From Ptychodera flava (taxonomy: Eukaryota > Hemichordata > Enteropneusta > Ptychoderidae), in contig NC_091932.1 of the NCBI RefSeq assembly GCF_041260155.1, positions 31,421,838 to 31,485,837 of the forward strand: DNA of 64,000 nucleotides, given 5' to 3'. Both the position numbers and the translations under genes were made by a program. Positions 21,761 through 34,147 of this stretch are shown one piece after another. The notes beneath the pieces were generated by a model, which was not told the DNA's origin, did no database searches, and worked only from the letters and a program-made list of their open reading frames with translations. Each line of letters begins with the position of its first letter. Positions within the stretch are counted from its first letter, which is position 1.

Positions 21761-22945
21761 TAATAGTAAAAGCATTGGCTGTAAAAAATGAGGAAAAGTC
21801 ACCGTATTGGAAATAAACCTCTTTCTTGCTAGATTCATATGTCACTTATCACCGCATTTAGTTCTTCACCCCTGTGGTGCTAACTATGCCACATATAAAA
21901 GTTTTAAAACGATTTGCCATAAAAGACCCTTAAGACTTCAATAGACATGACTTTTTTATGAGTTGGTTGTGCTTAATAGACATGACTTTTATGAGTTTGA
22001 TTTGCTTTTGCTAACTTGACCTGACAGTAATGTGTGTTTCGCTGTAGTGAGTTTTGAATACAAGATTTACTTGGATAGGAACCAATGAGCCTAAAAGCAT
22101 CCAGGTCCGTCACTCAGTGTATGAAAATCTTCCAAAATCTCGACTAGCAGAGTTGCCCTATGACTTTACAGAAATAGTCTAAAATCACTGACCCGCGGAA
22201 AGAACCCAAATTGCCTTTGGCACATTATGAAGACAAGAACATTTGAATTCTTGTCAGACAAAAGACAGCAGCTATTTTTATTTGCCATGATTTCTTTGGC
22301 TAAACAAAACTAACGCTAAACGTATTGCAGGAGATATGAATTAACCAACCATTTGATGGTGTCACCCACCTCGTCCACACCACTATGACTATGTTTACAA
22401 CATAAGCTTTACAAGTTACACAAAGCGCTTAAGTAAAACGTACAATGCATTCACATTACGTTGGCCAGGTTCGTTCTAAATTTGCCCTGAAGGACATGCT
22501 AGTCAATCTAGCATAGGTTTGCCAAGGCTTCTTTCAGTACCATGGTTGCTATGACTGTGGACTTGGAGCTACTGTGGACATACTGTAAACCCTGGAGCGA
22601 CACCGCTGTAGGGTCTATGGACATACCTGGAAATATGGACGGGAGTTTTGAGTGAGTGCTTGCAATATATAGATATTTGTTGACCTTCAGTACTGTGGAA
22701 ACGACTGCATTGTAGTGCAGGACTTACCGATATACTAAATGTCTTGTCCGTTAAAATAGTGAAGTTTGGAGCAAGTAACGACCCACGGTGATATACGTCA
22801 ACGCCTGCTGTCCAGTGTCGACTAACGCCAACCGGAATTTACTTCAAGACGAAAGGCGTCGCCCCTATCGTATACGTATTGAACACAGAAACAAGGTCGC
22901 GGATGTTTACAGGTTTACGTGACGTGCATTCGAAATTCATAGAGT

Positions 22946-23849
22946 ATCACATCTAACAAAGGGCAGTACTGAATACTGTTGCAGACAGGAAGCAATCGAC
23001 CATGCTGAGCTCTCGCCATAGGATCTTGGTGAGTATGGGGAAAAGGGGGAACCATAATTTATGTCAGTTTTTGCGATAAATTGTGTTAGAGTATCTCTTT
23101 CTTACTAAAGTTTCTTTCGAACTGACAGTCCGTCAAATTTAGACACTTTGTCTACCATACTGTAGGCAAAATTAAAGGGATTCTGTCGTCGGAACTGCGC
23201 TCTAAGGTCGTATGAGATCCATACGACCAATGTAAACACTGTATCCAAGATACAATGGTGATTCATGAAAGTTAAAACATGTCTGTCATAATCTACATCG
23301 TATAATTTAAATACTGCAGTTATGACGATGATGTGCAACTAGATATCGTGCACGAAATACACTGTTTTAAACAAGAACTCGCACAGGCAGAGTTACGACG
23401 ACGATATCGCTTTAAGAAGTGAAACATTTGATGCTATGTACACTAGAGGAAAGCGATGTTTTTGACTATTATGATGGCAAAGATTAACTTGAAACGGTGT
23501 TTGTCTAGTCGACGCAAAGCAAATGTTTCGAACCACCGAGTTCAATTTCAACCAACAAAGTCTCATTACTGCTAAACATCTTGATTTAGGCCCGATACTG
23601 CGTTTACACACGCTTGTTCCTCAGGGTAGAATGTATCTCGGGGACAAATATTCTGATTCTCAAATTCTTCTAAATAATTTTCTGGTCTACCGCTTGTTGA
23701 TGTACATTTAAGGTGGAACTGCACCTAACCAACATAAAGTTTATCAAGCAATATTTCTCATACGGATGACACAAAAAACGCTCTTACTCTGTATATTTTC
23801 GAAAAGAAGAGTCTGAGCTTTAGAATGGTAACACTGGTTTCCTCGACGG

Positions 23850-23888
<39 letters not shown>

Positions 23889-24029
23889 ACCTTTGTGCCG
23901 GATCTTTAGAAACAGGAAACACAATCAAGGTGCTTTCAAAACACTTTTAACAAAAGTCACAAAACACACACAAACGAAATAGTAACATCTCACAAAGCAC
24001 GTTTTTAACATGATTAGGTTGCGTTGAGG
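22946..24029. other. Spacer between duplication unit A and LINE
   Basis: No gene is seen. A (TTTA)n tract lies at 23853-23887. Confidence 0.4.
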
Positions 24030-24035
24030 GCGCTT

Positions 24036-25162
24036 CTCCCCTTCCAGAGAGTTTTGATGAAGCTCTTGCTTTTGGCACTGACTTTATCAAGTGGATAAAA
24101 ATTCTTTATAATAATACTACATGCAAAATTAAGTGTAATGGCTTTCTTTCTCGCAATATTCATCTTCATAAGGGTGTGAGACAAGGGTGCCCCTTATCAC
24201 CGTTACTGTATATTATGGCAGCAGAAGTGCTAGCTGAAAATATTCGTAAAGATGACAGCATATCAGGATTCATACTACCAGACAAACAAGAGGAAAAAAT
24301 TAAGAGTTTTGCAGATGATACGACTCTTTATTTGAGAAATTTGAAAAGCATTACTCAGTCGTTGAAAATGTTCAACAAATATGAAAAGGCAACAGGTGCA
24401 AAGCTGAACAAAAAGAAATCCAAAGGTTTATGGGCTGGGAGTTTTAAAAACCGCACTGATTCAGTGGAAGGGATCGATTTTTCAAACAAGGTTTTGCAGA
24501 TCTTGGGAGTTGGGTTTGGAAACAGTAACACATCTAGAGAAAACTGGAAAACAGTGATGGAAAAATTTACGAATTGTCTTAAGATCTGGAATACTAGAAA
24601 TCTGTCTTTTAAAGGCAGGGCAATTGTAGCTAATATGCTGGCTGCATCAAAATTATGGTACCTGGCATCATTTGATCACGTACCTAAGGAAATTATTAAT
24701 GAAGCAAATAGTAAATTATGGAATTTTATTTGGAGAGGCAAACGAGAAGTTATAAAAAGGGGCATTTTCATTCAAAGATATGATGACTGTGGCAAAAAAG
24801 TTGTCGACATTGAAGAAAAAATTAATGCACTCCAATTAAAGTGGCTTATGAAATTATTTGAGAAAAATCAAGATAAAGGGACCCCTAAATGGGCCAGCTT
24901 ATCAAAATATTTCATAGCGAATTATGACAATAAACTGAATAGTGATTATCACTACCTCCATCTCAATTTCAAAGTCAACAACAAACGAACCCCAATGGTG
25001 TATGGGGATATGTTAAATACCTGGAAGTCACTTAGACTTACAAGAGTGAATCTACCAACATCGAAACAGAATCTTCTTAGAGAAGTTCTGTGGTATAATG
25101 ACAATATTAAGAATGAAGGAAGTGTCTTCTTTATGAAAAATGGTCAAAGAGTGGAGTTTTAA
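24036..25162 (+). pseudogene. LINE reverse transcriptase, partial
   Basis: Reads 'ESFDEALAFGTDFIKWIKIL', then 'GVRQGCPLSPLLYIMAAEV' and the catalytic 'IKSFADDTTLYL', followed by 'GAKLNKKKSKGLWAGS' and 'NLSFKGRAIVANMLAASKLW'. This motif order is that of L1/Tx1-type non-LTR reverse transcriptases. The RQG-CPLSPLLY and F-ADD boxes are intact, but the N-terminal palm, fingers and endonuclease are missing. The frame breaks at 25145, where one A is lost from an A run, and continues as 'WSKSGVLRLRDIWNDD'. Confidence 0.9.
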
Positions 25163-26062
25163 GGCTTAGGGACATCTGGAATGATGACAGAAATGAGTGG
25201 CTTCAACCATGGGAAATAATTGCAAAAATTAGAGGAGGTACAATTAGACATGTGCAAGAGGAAATCAAGACAGAGTATGAAACACTCCTCAATGCTATTC
25301 CAGATTCCTGGAAACAAATCATCTCTTCAAACATCCAAAATGAAGAAAACTATAATATTTTAGACTTAGAGAATTATGGTCTGACAAAAGTGATGTCAAA
25401 ACCAAGTCACTTATTGGAAATTAGTTGATAAGAAATGGCATGCAGTCAAAGGTCAAATTGGTCAAAAAAGGGCTGAGAATCTAAGTCTCACTGACAGCTA
25501 CAAAGCTACTTTATTCAACCGTCTTAATTCAACAGGAATTGTCAGCAATTCAGTAAATGATTTAAATTGGAAGATTTTCCATCGAGGCCTTGTCACAGGA
25601 AGCTTGGCCAAAACTTTCAATTTAAGTGATGGGAAATGCCATATTTGTGGCCAAGAAGAAACACTGGAACACATCTTATTTGAGTGTAAATATGTTAAAG
25701 AAATCTGGCAGAAATGTATTTCTTTCTTTGTCAGAAAACACAACTTTGATAATAATATCAATATCAAAAGATTAGCAATTGCAGGAATCGAATATGATAA
25801 TAATGCAACATCTGACATTATTTACTGTATTACTTCCTTTGTAAAATATACAGTTTGGAATATTCGAAATTCGGTTACTCTTGATGGGATTAAAGTTTCC
25901 CTTCAATCCTATGTCATGCAATTAAAATGTTATCTTTCCTCATGGATGAATACATTATATTTCACTTATAAGATGATGAACAAAACTGAGGATTTTATCA
26001 CAAAGTTTTCAAGCCTTGTAAGACTTGAAGGAGAAGAATGCATCCTGAATGCATTCATATGA
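25145..26062 (+). pseudogene. LINE C-terminal region with CCHC motif, partial
   Basis: Continuation after the frameshift reads 'WSKSGVLRLRDIWNDD' and stops near 25424. A second shift leads to 'VDKKWHAVKGQIGQK' and then a long frame to 26062. It contains 'CHICGQEETLEHILFEC', the C-x2-C-x8-H-x4-C motif typical of LINE C-termini, and 'VWNIRNSVTL'. The protein ends 'ECILNAFI'. Confidence 0.85.
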
Positions 26063-26207
26063 TGATCTTTGCAATTAAACAGCTAATTATTTGGGGTTTT
26101 TTTGTCTTCAGACAAGACGCATTGTAATTTTAATGCATTCACAGTTATGTAGATTTGTTTTATTTGTGACTATGTGGAAATAAATTTATCTTTTTCAAAA
26201 AAAAAAG

Positions 26208-27600
26208 ATTAAGCTCTTGGTTACCTTTGAAACGGCTTACCCTAGATCATGTTGTATTTCCCACAGATCATTACTGAATAATTATTACGCTCAAAATCCA
26301 TGTCCCAGAAAAAAAGTTATTTATGATCATTCCGTCATTCATTTTACATCATTCAAATGCACGTGAAATGTCTTTCTGATCTCAGCAACATGTTTACATG
26401 CGAAGAGAAAATGATATTGTATCTTCGATTTCAACAAGGCAAAACTTGCGTTTTTTCTGTCCCTTTACTATAAGACCACCCTAACTTATTCCCTTCATGA
26501 TAGGGTGAGTTTGAGCGTATTTTAAAGAACAAAGCGATGCCGTGATTGTCATGAATATATGGGTCATTTAGATATTTTCCCGTTTATTGTTTTTTTCCCC
26601 ACAACATGTACTGCTGTACTTTATGGTCACTTATAGCCTTAAAACATTCAATCACCTCTTATGAGATGGATTTGGAATTCGCTCACATAGTTTTTGCTAA
26701 GTCATTTAATGTTGAAGTTTGATTAACAAGAAAAATAATGTAAAATAACTTTTTAACGGTAAATTTGCATGACTTATTAATACGTGTGTCAGTGCTGTAA
26801 ATACTTTTTCATATTTGGGGCGTAAACAATTTCAGTGATAGTGATAAAAATTAATTATGCAAAAACTTGGAACTATTTTATGAAATTTAACATTTCGTTT
26901 AACACCTATGGATCTTTCTTGTCCCTTGGAAGTATGATATTTTTGTACATCTCAGTGTTTTTGCTGCAAACGTCTACATTTGTCATCGAAGAAAAGTGAC
27001 CTCACAGATTCAAACAACACTCATGCTTTCCGCTCAGATGTAACTGAGGCTGGAACTCAAACCAGTGGCCATATCAATTTCAGTTTTGTTTCACACCACT
27101 ATCATGCGAAAGCTCTGCCATCGATACTGTCGACAAACAATATTAATACAATGAAATTAGTGTCTGTCTATTCGAAAAATGTAAGCTCAACTACACTGAC
27201 TAAAATACACAGTTAACGCAAAAATGATGACAGACGTCTAAACAAATAGTATGAATATATGTATCCGTTCGTCGGTATCTAGACACAAACAAGTATTTCA
27301 CTAAACAACGTCACGATATACTCCGAAGAAAATCGCAAATTATCTTATCAATAATCATATATTTTCCACTCAACCGTAATTCTTTTGAAGTTACTTGCAG
27401 AACTTGTTTGTTCATAATGTATAAACAACGCGCATTACGGTTTCACATTTTTTGATACTTTATCCCAGACGATTGTTTGTTCAGTAACATTACCCTGGAA
27501 ATATTGTTCACTTAATGTATTCATAACGCGTACCGTTGTTTGTTTTTTATCCAAAGTTACACGGAAAAGTGGAAACCCGCTGAAGCAGACAACTTTTTAT
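26208..27600. other. Unassigned stretch
   Basis: No gene or clear repeat. AT-rich. Confidence 0.4.
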
Positions 27601-27716
27601 CCCAGGGTCGATTACTGATATATCAGATTTGGATCAAAAGATCAAAAGATCTAAGTTCAGTGAGTTTAAGATTGCAGATAAGCCAGCATATACTCCATTT
27701 TCTACGGAACAATACT
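27601..27716. repeat. Direct repeat X, copy 1
   Basis: About 115 bp with 'TCGATTACTGATATATC' and 'CTACGGAACAATACT' motifs, recurring at 35784-35892. The two copies bracket duplication unit B. Confidence 0.85.
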
Positions 27717-27785
27717 GGTTGAGATCGTTGTTGGCATCGAGTAAGACTTTTGTTGAGCGAAAACTTAGCATTGTAAGAGTAAACA

Positions 27786-27818
27786 CGGTCCCTTTATCAC
27801 GTGATAGAAGGACCTTGT
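27786..27818. mobile_element. 33-bp near-palindromic insert flanked by 8-bp repeats
   Basis: Between AGTAAACA at 27778-27785 and AGTAAACA at 27819-27826 lies GGTCC...TATCACGTGATA...GGACC, almost self-complementary. Unit A at about 14888 has a single AGTAAACA and no insert. This looks like an empty and a filled site, though a deletion in A between the repeats would look the same. Confidence 0.5.
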
Positions 27819-28132
27819 AGTAAACAATACATTTTTGAAACGTTAGAGTAGTGTTTTCTGTCATGCTGCAACTTATAGAGCGTTAATAGTTGGTTAAGTT
27901 GTAGGAACAGACAAGCACACGAACGGAGTACAGTCCAATGAGACCACAATGGCACTTGCAATGTCTTAATGTATTTTATCTAGTAAATTACAGACTTTGA
28001 TTGTAGTTTCCTCTATGTACACGCATGGAGTTATGTCCCTTTGTAGAAAGAACGAAGGTACACATTGGAATGCGAAGCAATCAGCACAATGTTAAGGATT
28101 CGACTTTAAAGGTATGAAAAATATAAAACAAG

Positions 28133-28339
28133 TCACTCATCAGACTCAAGTTGTTGTAATACACTATGTAGATTTTTATTCAGTATTTGAAGGCCATCAG
28201 CAACAAACAATTTATCGGTTAGATTTATAAAGACAGAAATCTTTTTTTTCCCAAAATGATTTGATATATCAATGTCCTTCCAAAGTGTCACAGTGTCAAA
28301 CGTTAAAACTGCCGGTCTCTGTATTTCGTTTGAAGACAT
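28133..28339 (-). CDS. Conserved small frame, copy B, unknown protein
   Basis: 68 codons from ATG to TGA reading 'MSSNEIQRPAVLTFDTVTLW', 'KDIDISNHFGKKKIS', 'LTDKLFVADGLQIL' and 'HSVLQQLESDE'. The copy A sequence keeps the same wording but is broken. Retention of amino-acid identity between the units suggests past coding. It could be a 3' exon of the ankyrin gene or an independent small gene. No family recognised. Confidence 0.4.
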   Translation of the reverse strand: MSSNEIQRPAVLTFDTVTLWKDIDISNHFGKKKISVFINLTDKLFVADGLQILNKNLHSVLQQLESDE

Positions 28340-28502
28340 AAAGTAGACAATTTTTTTGACGCAGCAGGGGAATAATAAGTGCTGTGTTTTGTATCTACTC
28401 CTTTAAGATCCAAAGATCAGCAGAGTAAAACAAAATAACACAAATTTTCGATCGCATTTTCGATCGCATTTTTGGTCCATATGTTCACACACGTGAACTA
28501 AT

Positions 28503-28533
28503 ATGTCTGTCTGTCTGTCTGTCTGTCTGTCTG
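28503..28533. repeat. (TGTC)n microsatellite
   Basis: Eight or so TGTC units upstream of the ~143-bp satellite. Confidence 0.95.
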
Positions 28534-28879
28534 AATCAAATCTGGTACATGGATTCAGTTTGCAAATGGCAAGACCTAATTAGTATTTGCTTGTGATGCT
28601 TTATATTTCATGCTCATTTGCATAATTAATTATTTTGGAAAAAACAAACATTCAATGGGAACGGCTGCATAGAATTGTTGTCATGGCTGTTATAGGTTCA
28701 TAGATGACACGAATTGATTAAACGATGGCGGGGGATATACATGTTCTATAATTGATGTTCTATAATTTAGCAGGTATTCCTAGCTGGGACTACTATATAG
28801 TTCTTCTGAACTAGTCGAGTTGTGGCCGCTAATATTTATACTATAGAGATTATATAAAAGAACGACAGGCCACAATTTG

Positions 28880-30290
28880 ATGAAATTTGCTACAAATGTT
28901 GATCACACTAGGATATATCAGCTGTGAAAGGTATTAAGAGGTGACATGAAAGATAATAGCTAAGATGCATATTTACTGAACTATCCTAATTAGGGATATA
29001 TTTCTGAATTGACTTGATCAAAACCGGCGAAACTTGCTATGTATATTGAAGGTAATATGATATAACATTATTAAAAGTTATTAAGCATATTTAAACTAAT
29101 TCCTAATTTGTATATTTAATAAACTATGGTAATTAGGGATATATATCTGAATTGACTCGACCAACGTTTACTAAACGTACTACATATTTTGAAGATACTA
29201 TGATACAACATTCCTGAAAGTCAGACATTTTTACTTTAGCCAATTCCTAATTTGCACATTTAATGCACTTTACGTATTAGAAGGTAAAAATCTGCATTGA
29301 CTTGACCAAAATTGACAAACTTTGCCATGTATAATGAAGATACTGTGATATAACCCTATTGAAAGTCATTAAGTATTTTCACTTCAACCAATTCAATATT
29401 TAATGAGCTTTCTTAATTAGGTGCATATATCTGAACTGACTCGACCAATGTTGACGAAACGTGCTACATATATTAAAGATACTGTGATACATTTTTGAAA
29501 GTCGTTAAGCATTTTTACTTAAGCAAATTCCAAATTTGCATATTTAATGAACTTTCCTAATTAGAGATGTAAATCTGAATTGATTCAACCTAAGTTGACG
29601 AAACTTACTACATTGAAGATACTATGATAAAACATTATTGAAAGTCATTAAGCATTTTTACTTCAGCCTATAATTCCCAAGTTGCCTATTTAATGTCCCG
29701 TCCCAATTTGGGATATTTATCTGTATTGGCTCAGCCAAAGTTGATGAAACTTGCTACGTACATTGAAAATACTTAATACGACATTATTGAAAAGTCATTA
29801 AGCATTTTTACTTCAGTCCATGCTCCTAATTTGCATATTAATGAACTTTTTAATTAGGGATATATATCTTAATTTACTCCGCCAAAGTTGACGAAACTTG
29901 CTATGTACATTAAAGATGCTATGGTATTATTGAAAGTCATAAAGCATTTTCACTTCAGCCAAATTCTAATTTGCATATTTAACGAGCTTTCCTAATTAGG
30001 GATATATACAGGGATTTACTTGATCAAAGTTGGCGAAACATGTCATATGTACATTGATGATACCGGGTTTAAACAATATTGAAAGTAATTTCGCATTTTT
30101 ATGTCAGCTAATTTATAATTTGCATATCTAATGAGCTTTCGCAGTTTAGTATATATAGCTTGAAAGACTTGACCAAAGACAATTACACTTGCTATATAAA
30201 GTGGTGATACAATGACAGCTGTCAAAGAAATTTTAGTATTTTATTTCAACTATATTACGTATTTGTATACTTAATGATCTTTAGCATTAA
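28880..30290. repeat. ~143-bp satellite, about nine diverged units
   Basis: A block ATGAACTTTCCTAATTAGGG recurs with changes near 28975, 29118, 29260, 29408, 29549, 29690, 29843, 29981, 30130 and 30271. Each is followed by a 'TTGAC...CCAAAGTTGACGAAAC' block and a 'GAAAGTCATTAAGCATTTT' block. Absent from unit A. Confidence 0.9.
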
Positions 30291-30664
30291 TTTTGGTGAA
30301 TATTGTCCATGATGTTGATCATAACACTTTCAATCAAGTTGCAAACATGTGACAAAATCTTAAATTTACACACAACAGCAAATATAATGAAACACGTGAG
30401 AATTTTTAGTTCATATATCGTTTCTCATAAAATGCAAGCTCTGACAATTCTAAAGCTCCTACACATTTCTATCCCTGTTTATCTATCGAGAGAAAGTTGT
30501 TCTCAACGGTATACATCGCTAGTTTGTCAATAAATCTTTAAGTTAGCTTTGGTCAAGGTTACAGTGATACCTTTACGCACAGCTATTCAAGAGAAAATCT
30601 CGCAACATGTCACTTTCTCTTTGCTTCTTGTTGTGGCGGTTTCGGCACAACTATTTCTTCTCTC

Positions 30665-31473
30665 TCAGTATCTGTACAATTTCTGTGTGGTTTCTTGTTT
30701 TGCTGTGTCCAAGGGACTGCTATTTCTTACATCGATTGTATTAGGTTTAGCCTTGTTCTCTAACAGGAGTTTGACAGTGGACACACTTCCGTAGTATACA
30801 GCCATGTGCAGGGCAGTCCACCCTTCGCGATTTTTTCGGTTGATATGATTTTTAAGAGTTGTCCGGAGTAGGAACTTCACCACGTCATACTGCCCCCAAC
30901 GTGCTGCCCTGTGTAACAACGTATCGCCCCAGTCATTCCGCTTTTCAACGTCAGCTCCACGGTCAATAAGCATCTTGACTGCTTCAAGTTTACCAGCCAC
31001 GCATGCTGCATACAGTGGAGTGTTCCCATACGCGCCTCGTATGTCGACTTTTGTCATCTTCGAATAAAAAGCATCAATGGATTGCAGATCCCCCATCTTA
31101 GCGGCAACATGCAACGGACACAAACCCATTGTATAGGTGTTATGCACCTGAATCATGTTGGATGTTGCCTTGTGCTGTAACTTGACAGCGATTTCAATTG
31201 CCGTCATACCACAAAACAGTTTTGACTGTGGACCAACTTTTATTCTGTACAGTTTCCCGTAGTCGCAAAAAGCATATAAAGGTGCCACTAACTTATATTG
31301 GTCGTATATCGCAACAACGTGCAGAAAGCTCAGACCATCTATGATATCCAAGCCATCTTGTGTCTTTAAAAGTTCGGACATGGTGAACAGATCATCATTT
31401 ATTATCGCATCAACAAGGCCTTTGTTCCTTTGTAAATTGTTGTTTGTCTGGCCTCCTATTCGGCGTGCACCTT
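30665..31473 (-). CDS. Ankyrin-repeat exon, copy B
   Basis: Acceptor TTTGCAG upstream of 31473, joined in frame to the 105-bp exon (G+AA = Glu). It reads 'EGARRIGGQTNNNLQRNKGL', then from Met at 31381 'MSELLKTQDGLDIIDGLSFL'. Six or so ankyrin repeats follow, counted from that Met: 58-85, 86-117, 119-150 ('NTPLYAACVAGKLEAVKMLI'), 152-185 ('GDTLLHRAARWG'), 187-218 ('GWTALHMAVYYGSVSTVKLL') and a partial one from 220. The frame is unbroken to a stop at 30665. The C-terminus is shifted by one extra base near 30710; restored comparison with copy A shows the normal end would lie near 30610. Probably a protein-binding adaptor; role unknown. Confidence 0.75.
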
Positions 31474-31854
31474 CTGCAAAAGTAAAACAAGATCGTCATC
31501 CACATTTTCTAGGTTAAAATGAGGGGAAGATAATTGGAAAGATAACGTCATTTTTGACAAATTTAGCAAAATTTGTCGGTAATCGCTGTAGACGGATGCA
31601 GGATGACGGCAGAAGATTGTGGTGATGAGAAGTAAGGTGTGATTGCAACGTGACGACACCATATAGTTAATATCATGGTACAACAAATAAAATATGACAA
31701 TATATGTCAATCACTATGTCCATATTTAAAAATGTAAAAGTTTGCCCTAAAAGCACTTGATATTTCCCTAAAATTCAATTTCAAAATTCAAGACCAGATC
31801 TGCGGTAAAACATTAAGGAAAGCCATTGTCTTAAATAAGTGAAGAACGATTCAC

Positions 31855-31959
31855 CCTCTTCTGCCGCATGTGCTGAATTTTGTGCTTCTGTTTGTCCTTT
31901 GGTCATTGAATTTTTGTCCCCGATCTGAAGGTATAAATCCCCACGCACATTGATGTATC
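31855..31959 (-). CDS. Ankyrin gene internal exon, copy B (105 bp)
   Basis: Acceptor CTTTTCAG and donor GTGAAT. It reads 'YINVRGDLYLQIGDKNSM' then 'TKGQTEAQNSAHAAEEG'. Same length and phases as the copy A exon at 18147-18251, which supports both. Confidence 0.65.
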
Positions 31960-32940
31960 CTGAAAAGCAAAATTACGGTCATTATTTCGCACGCTGCAAA
32001 TCTGTTCTCTCCATGGGCGATAATCTAGATGTTCTTGAGAAATGACGTTTATGTGATTCAGAGACTGAGTCACCAATCTCTAGGTTATGGTATTGATTTT
32101 CTAGCTTGTCGTTTGTCTTACGCTCAGAATTTGGTTTGTGTATGTGCCTTTGGATCATTCTGTAGCTACTAGCAGTTAAGAGTATTCAGGGGGATCTAAA
32201 ACGTAAGATTTCGATCGCGATTCCCACCAGCCCCCCCCCCCCCCTCGCCAGTAGTTTTGAATGCAGCCTATTAAAGCAAGCCACTGAAAATGACATTGTT
32301 CGTCAGCCGACCATGAATCTCAAGGGCCTCGTATCAGGGTGGTACATTTATATAATGGTACGTACTCAGTATAGCTTTTATGGTCATACAGCAATGATTA
32401 ATATAAACGGTGGATGAGGACCTTGACGGTGACTCGGACAGGAGACTGACATTCCTCTTATGTCGGATTGTCTGCCCGACCTACCGCTCCTACTCGGTGC
32501 ACTAAAGTGCCACACTCTGACACCAACCCAAATTTGGTATATTACAGTGTAGTGCATAAAGTACTCAAGTATTTGATCGGGCAGACTATCCAGCGAACAA
32601 ACGACGTGTTCGTCTCCGTCTTGTGAGAGATAACACACTTGTAAAATCTCCTGCGAAATTCCCTGACACTGTCAAGATTTGTCGGGATGACTGCTGCTGT
32701 TGATTTTCCCGACTTGAGTGTTGTCTGAGCAAGAGGAAGCTTTGAGGAGCTGGTAAAGTCCGGTGACGAATGGCCCTGGCTGTAACTGTTACGCTAAAAT
32801 CATTCGAAATGCCCTGAACCCTGGCTTGCAAACAAAGTGATTATACATGATAATGAACGAGAAATCATAAAAAAATCATTCGACGTCGATGAATTACTCT
32901 GTCTTCACATAGATAATAATGTCACTTTCTGAATACTCAC

Positions 32941-33078
32941 TCTTATTGGTCTCTTCTAAAATTTCACCAGTGATCTTCTCAATTGTTTCTTTATCTGTGA
33001 AGGCAACCATTGCTGATACTTTGTACAGTGATGGCAAACGTCTATTTGCCCTTGTACTTTAAAACTCCGCGTACTTTC
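32941..33078 (-). pseudogene. Ankyrin gene internal exon, copy B (one base short)
   Basis: Acceptor TTTCCAG and donor GTGAGT flank 138 bp that align with the 142-bp copy A exon. The 3' part reads 'RRLPSLYKVSAMVAFTDKET' and 'IEKITGEILEETNK' and joins the next exon in phase. The 5' part 'ESTRSFKV' is in another frame because one base is missing near 33053. This could be decay or an assembly indel. Confidence 0.55.
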
Positions 33079-33770
33079 CTGGAAACCATCAAAGCAGCCC
33101 TAACCCTGACCTGACAACTTCGTACACTGAAGGGACAGAGTCGCTCCTTTGTTGGCCCTTTTCAGTAATTGTTTTAATATGAAAAGAAGTTTTTTAGTTT
33201 AGCTATTGAAAATAGCTAAAATAGTAGTCAACTGTGCACAACCTTGACGTGTGTTTCCAGCCACATAAGATCATAAATTCAGTGAAACATTTCACGGCGT
33301 GTACAAAAAACTGAAGTTTCATGCACAATTCTCACCATGCGTGCTGAACACGCGCTACTACATAAAATTTAGACCTAATGCAAGCCTTTTAATTAAACTT
33401 AATTGATGTCTTAATGTATAAGGATACAAGTTTTTTCTCACATTGCGGCAATCTTTATAGGAAAACAAATTGGAATAGGACAATTTATAGGTGACAAACG
33501 GAAAGTGTTTCATGTTTCTTGATATTTCTTAAAGCTCAAAATAGTGCCTAAATGCAGTAAGTAATACGAAATGTGGGTATGCATTATCATGCCTCGATTG
33601 TGGAATAAACTTTCCTTTGAACTTTGGCACAAGCCGTCAGCCACTAGCTTCAGAAGGAACCTTACAACTCACTTTAAAGTGAAGCGTTTTTTTTAATAGC
33701 TGTTCAGCGCCTTTGATCTATGGATACTGAGATATCGGCGGTTTATAAATTATTTGATTGGTTGTTTGGT

Positions 33771-33776
<6 letters not shown>

Positions 33777-33823
<47 letters not shown>

Positions 33824-33862
33824 CTGACTGACTGACTGACTGACTAACTGACTGACTGACTG
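33777..33862. repeat. (GATT)n/(GACT)n microsatellite
   Basis: Tetranucleotide run that shifts from GATT to GACT units. Absent at the same place in unit A. Confidence 0.95.
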
Positions 33863-34147
33863 ATTATAACAAAGCTCCATGATGCTACTCTTATATAACC
33901 GAAGCGTACTTACGTATGGGGTCTGACCCGGACTGCAAATGCTTTTTCTCTGACATCAATTGCAGAACGTCAACACTAAGAATACTGCCGCACGCAGACT
34001 CGTCACGGCTGTTTGCATCAGGAGTCGACATTGGTATACCAACATGGCGGTGATTGGCTTTACGTCTTACGGAGTCTGTCTCGGTGAGAATTCTGCCTCT
34101 GCTGTCGTCATTACCACCGTCACTACTGCCAGGTTCGAGATAAGTGT

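Larger units (their letters stand above)
14830..22945. repeat. Segmental duplication, unit A
   Basis: An 8.1-kb unit with a direct copy at 27728-35744. Shared landmarks in the same order are: 'TTGGCATCGAG' (14838/27731), the conserved small frame (15176/28133), the ankyrin exon (17741/31473), the 105-bp exon (18251/31959), the 138-142-bp exon (20185/33078), the Cys-rich frame (about 21600/34380), and 'GGTTTACGTGACGTGCATTC' (22912/35707). Non-matching insertions are the 15480-16735 block and the 20270-20470 minisatellite. Confidence 0.85.
24030..26207 (+). mobile_element. 5'-truncated LINE (L1/Tx1-like) with poly-A tail
   Basis: Reverse-transcriptase sequence begins abruptly near 24036 inside the palm domain. 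It continues to the C-terminal zinc motif, an AATAAA at 26179 and an A10 run at 26197-26206. This is the usual form of a 5'-truncated non-LTR insertion. No clear target duplication is seen. Confidence 0.9.

Noticed and set aside
24036..26062. Functional LINE
   Set aside because: 5' truncated and with at least two frameshifts, so it cannot encode a complete enzyme.
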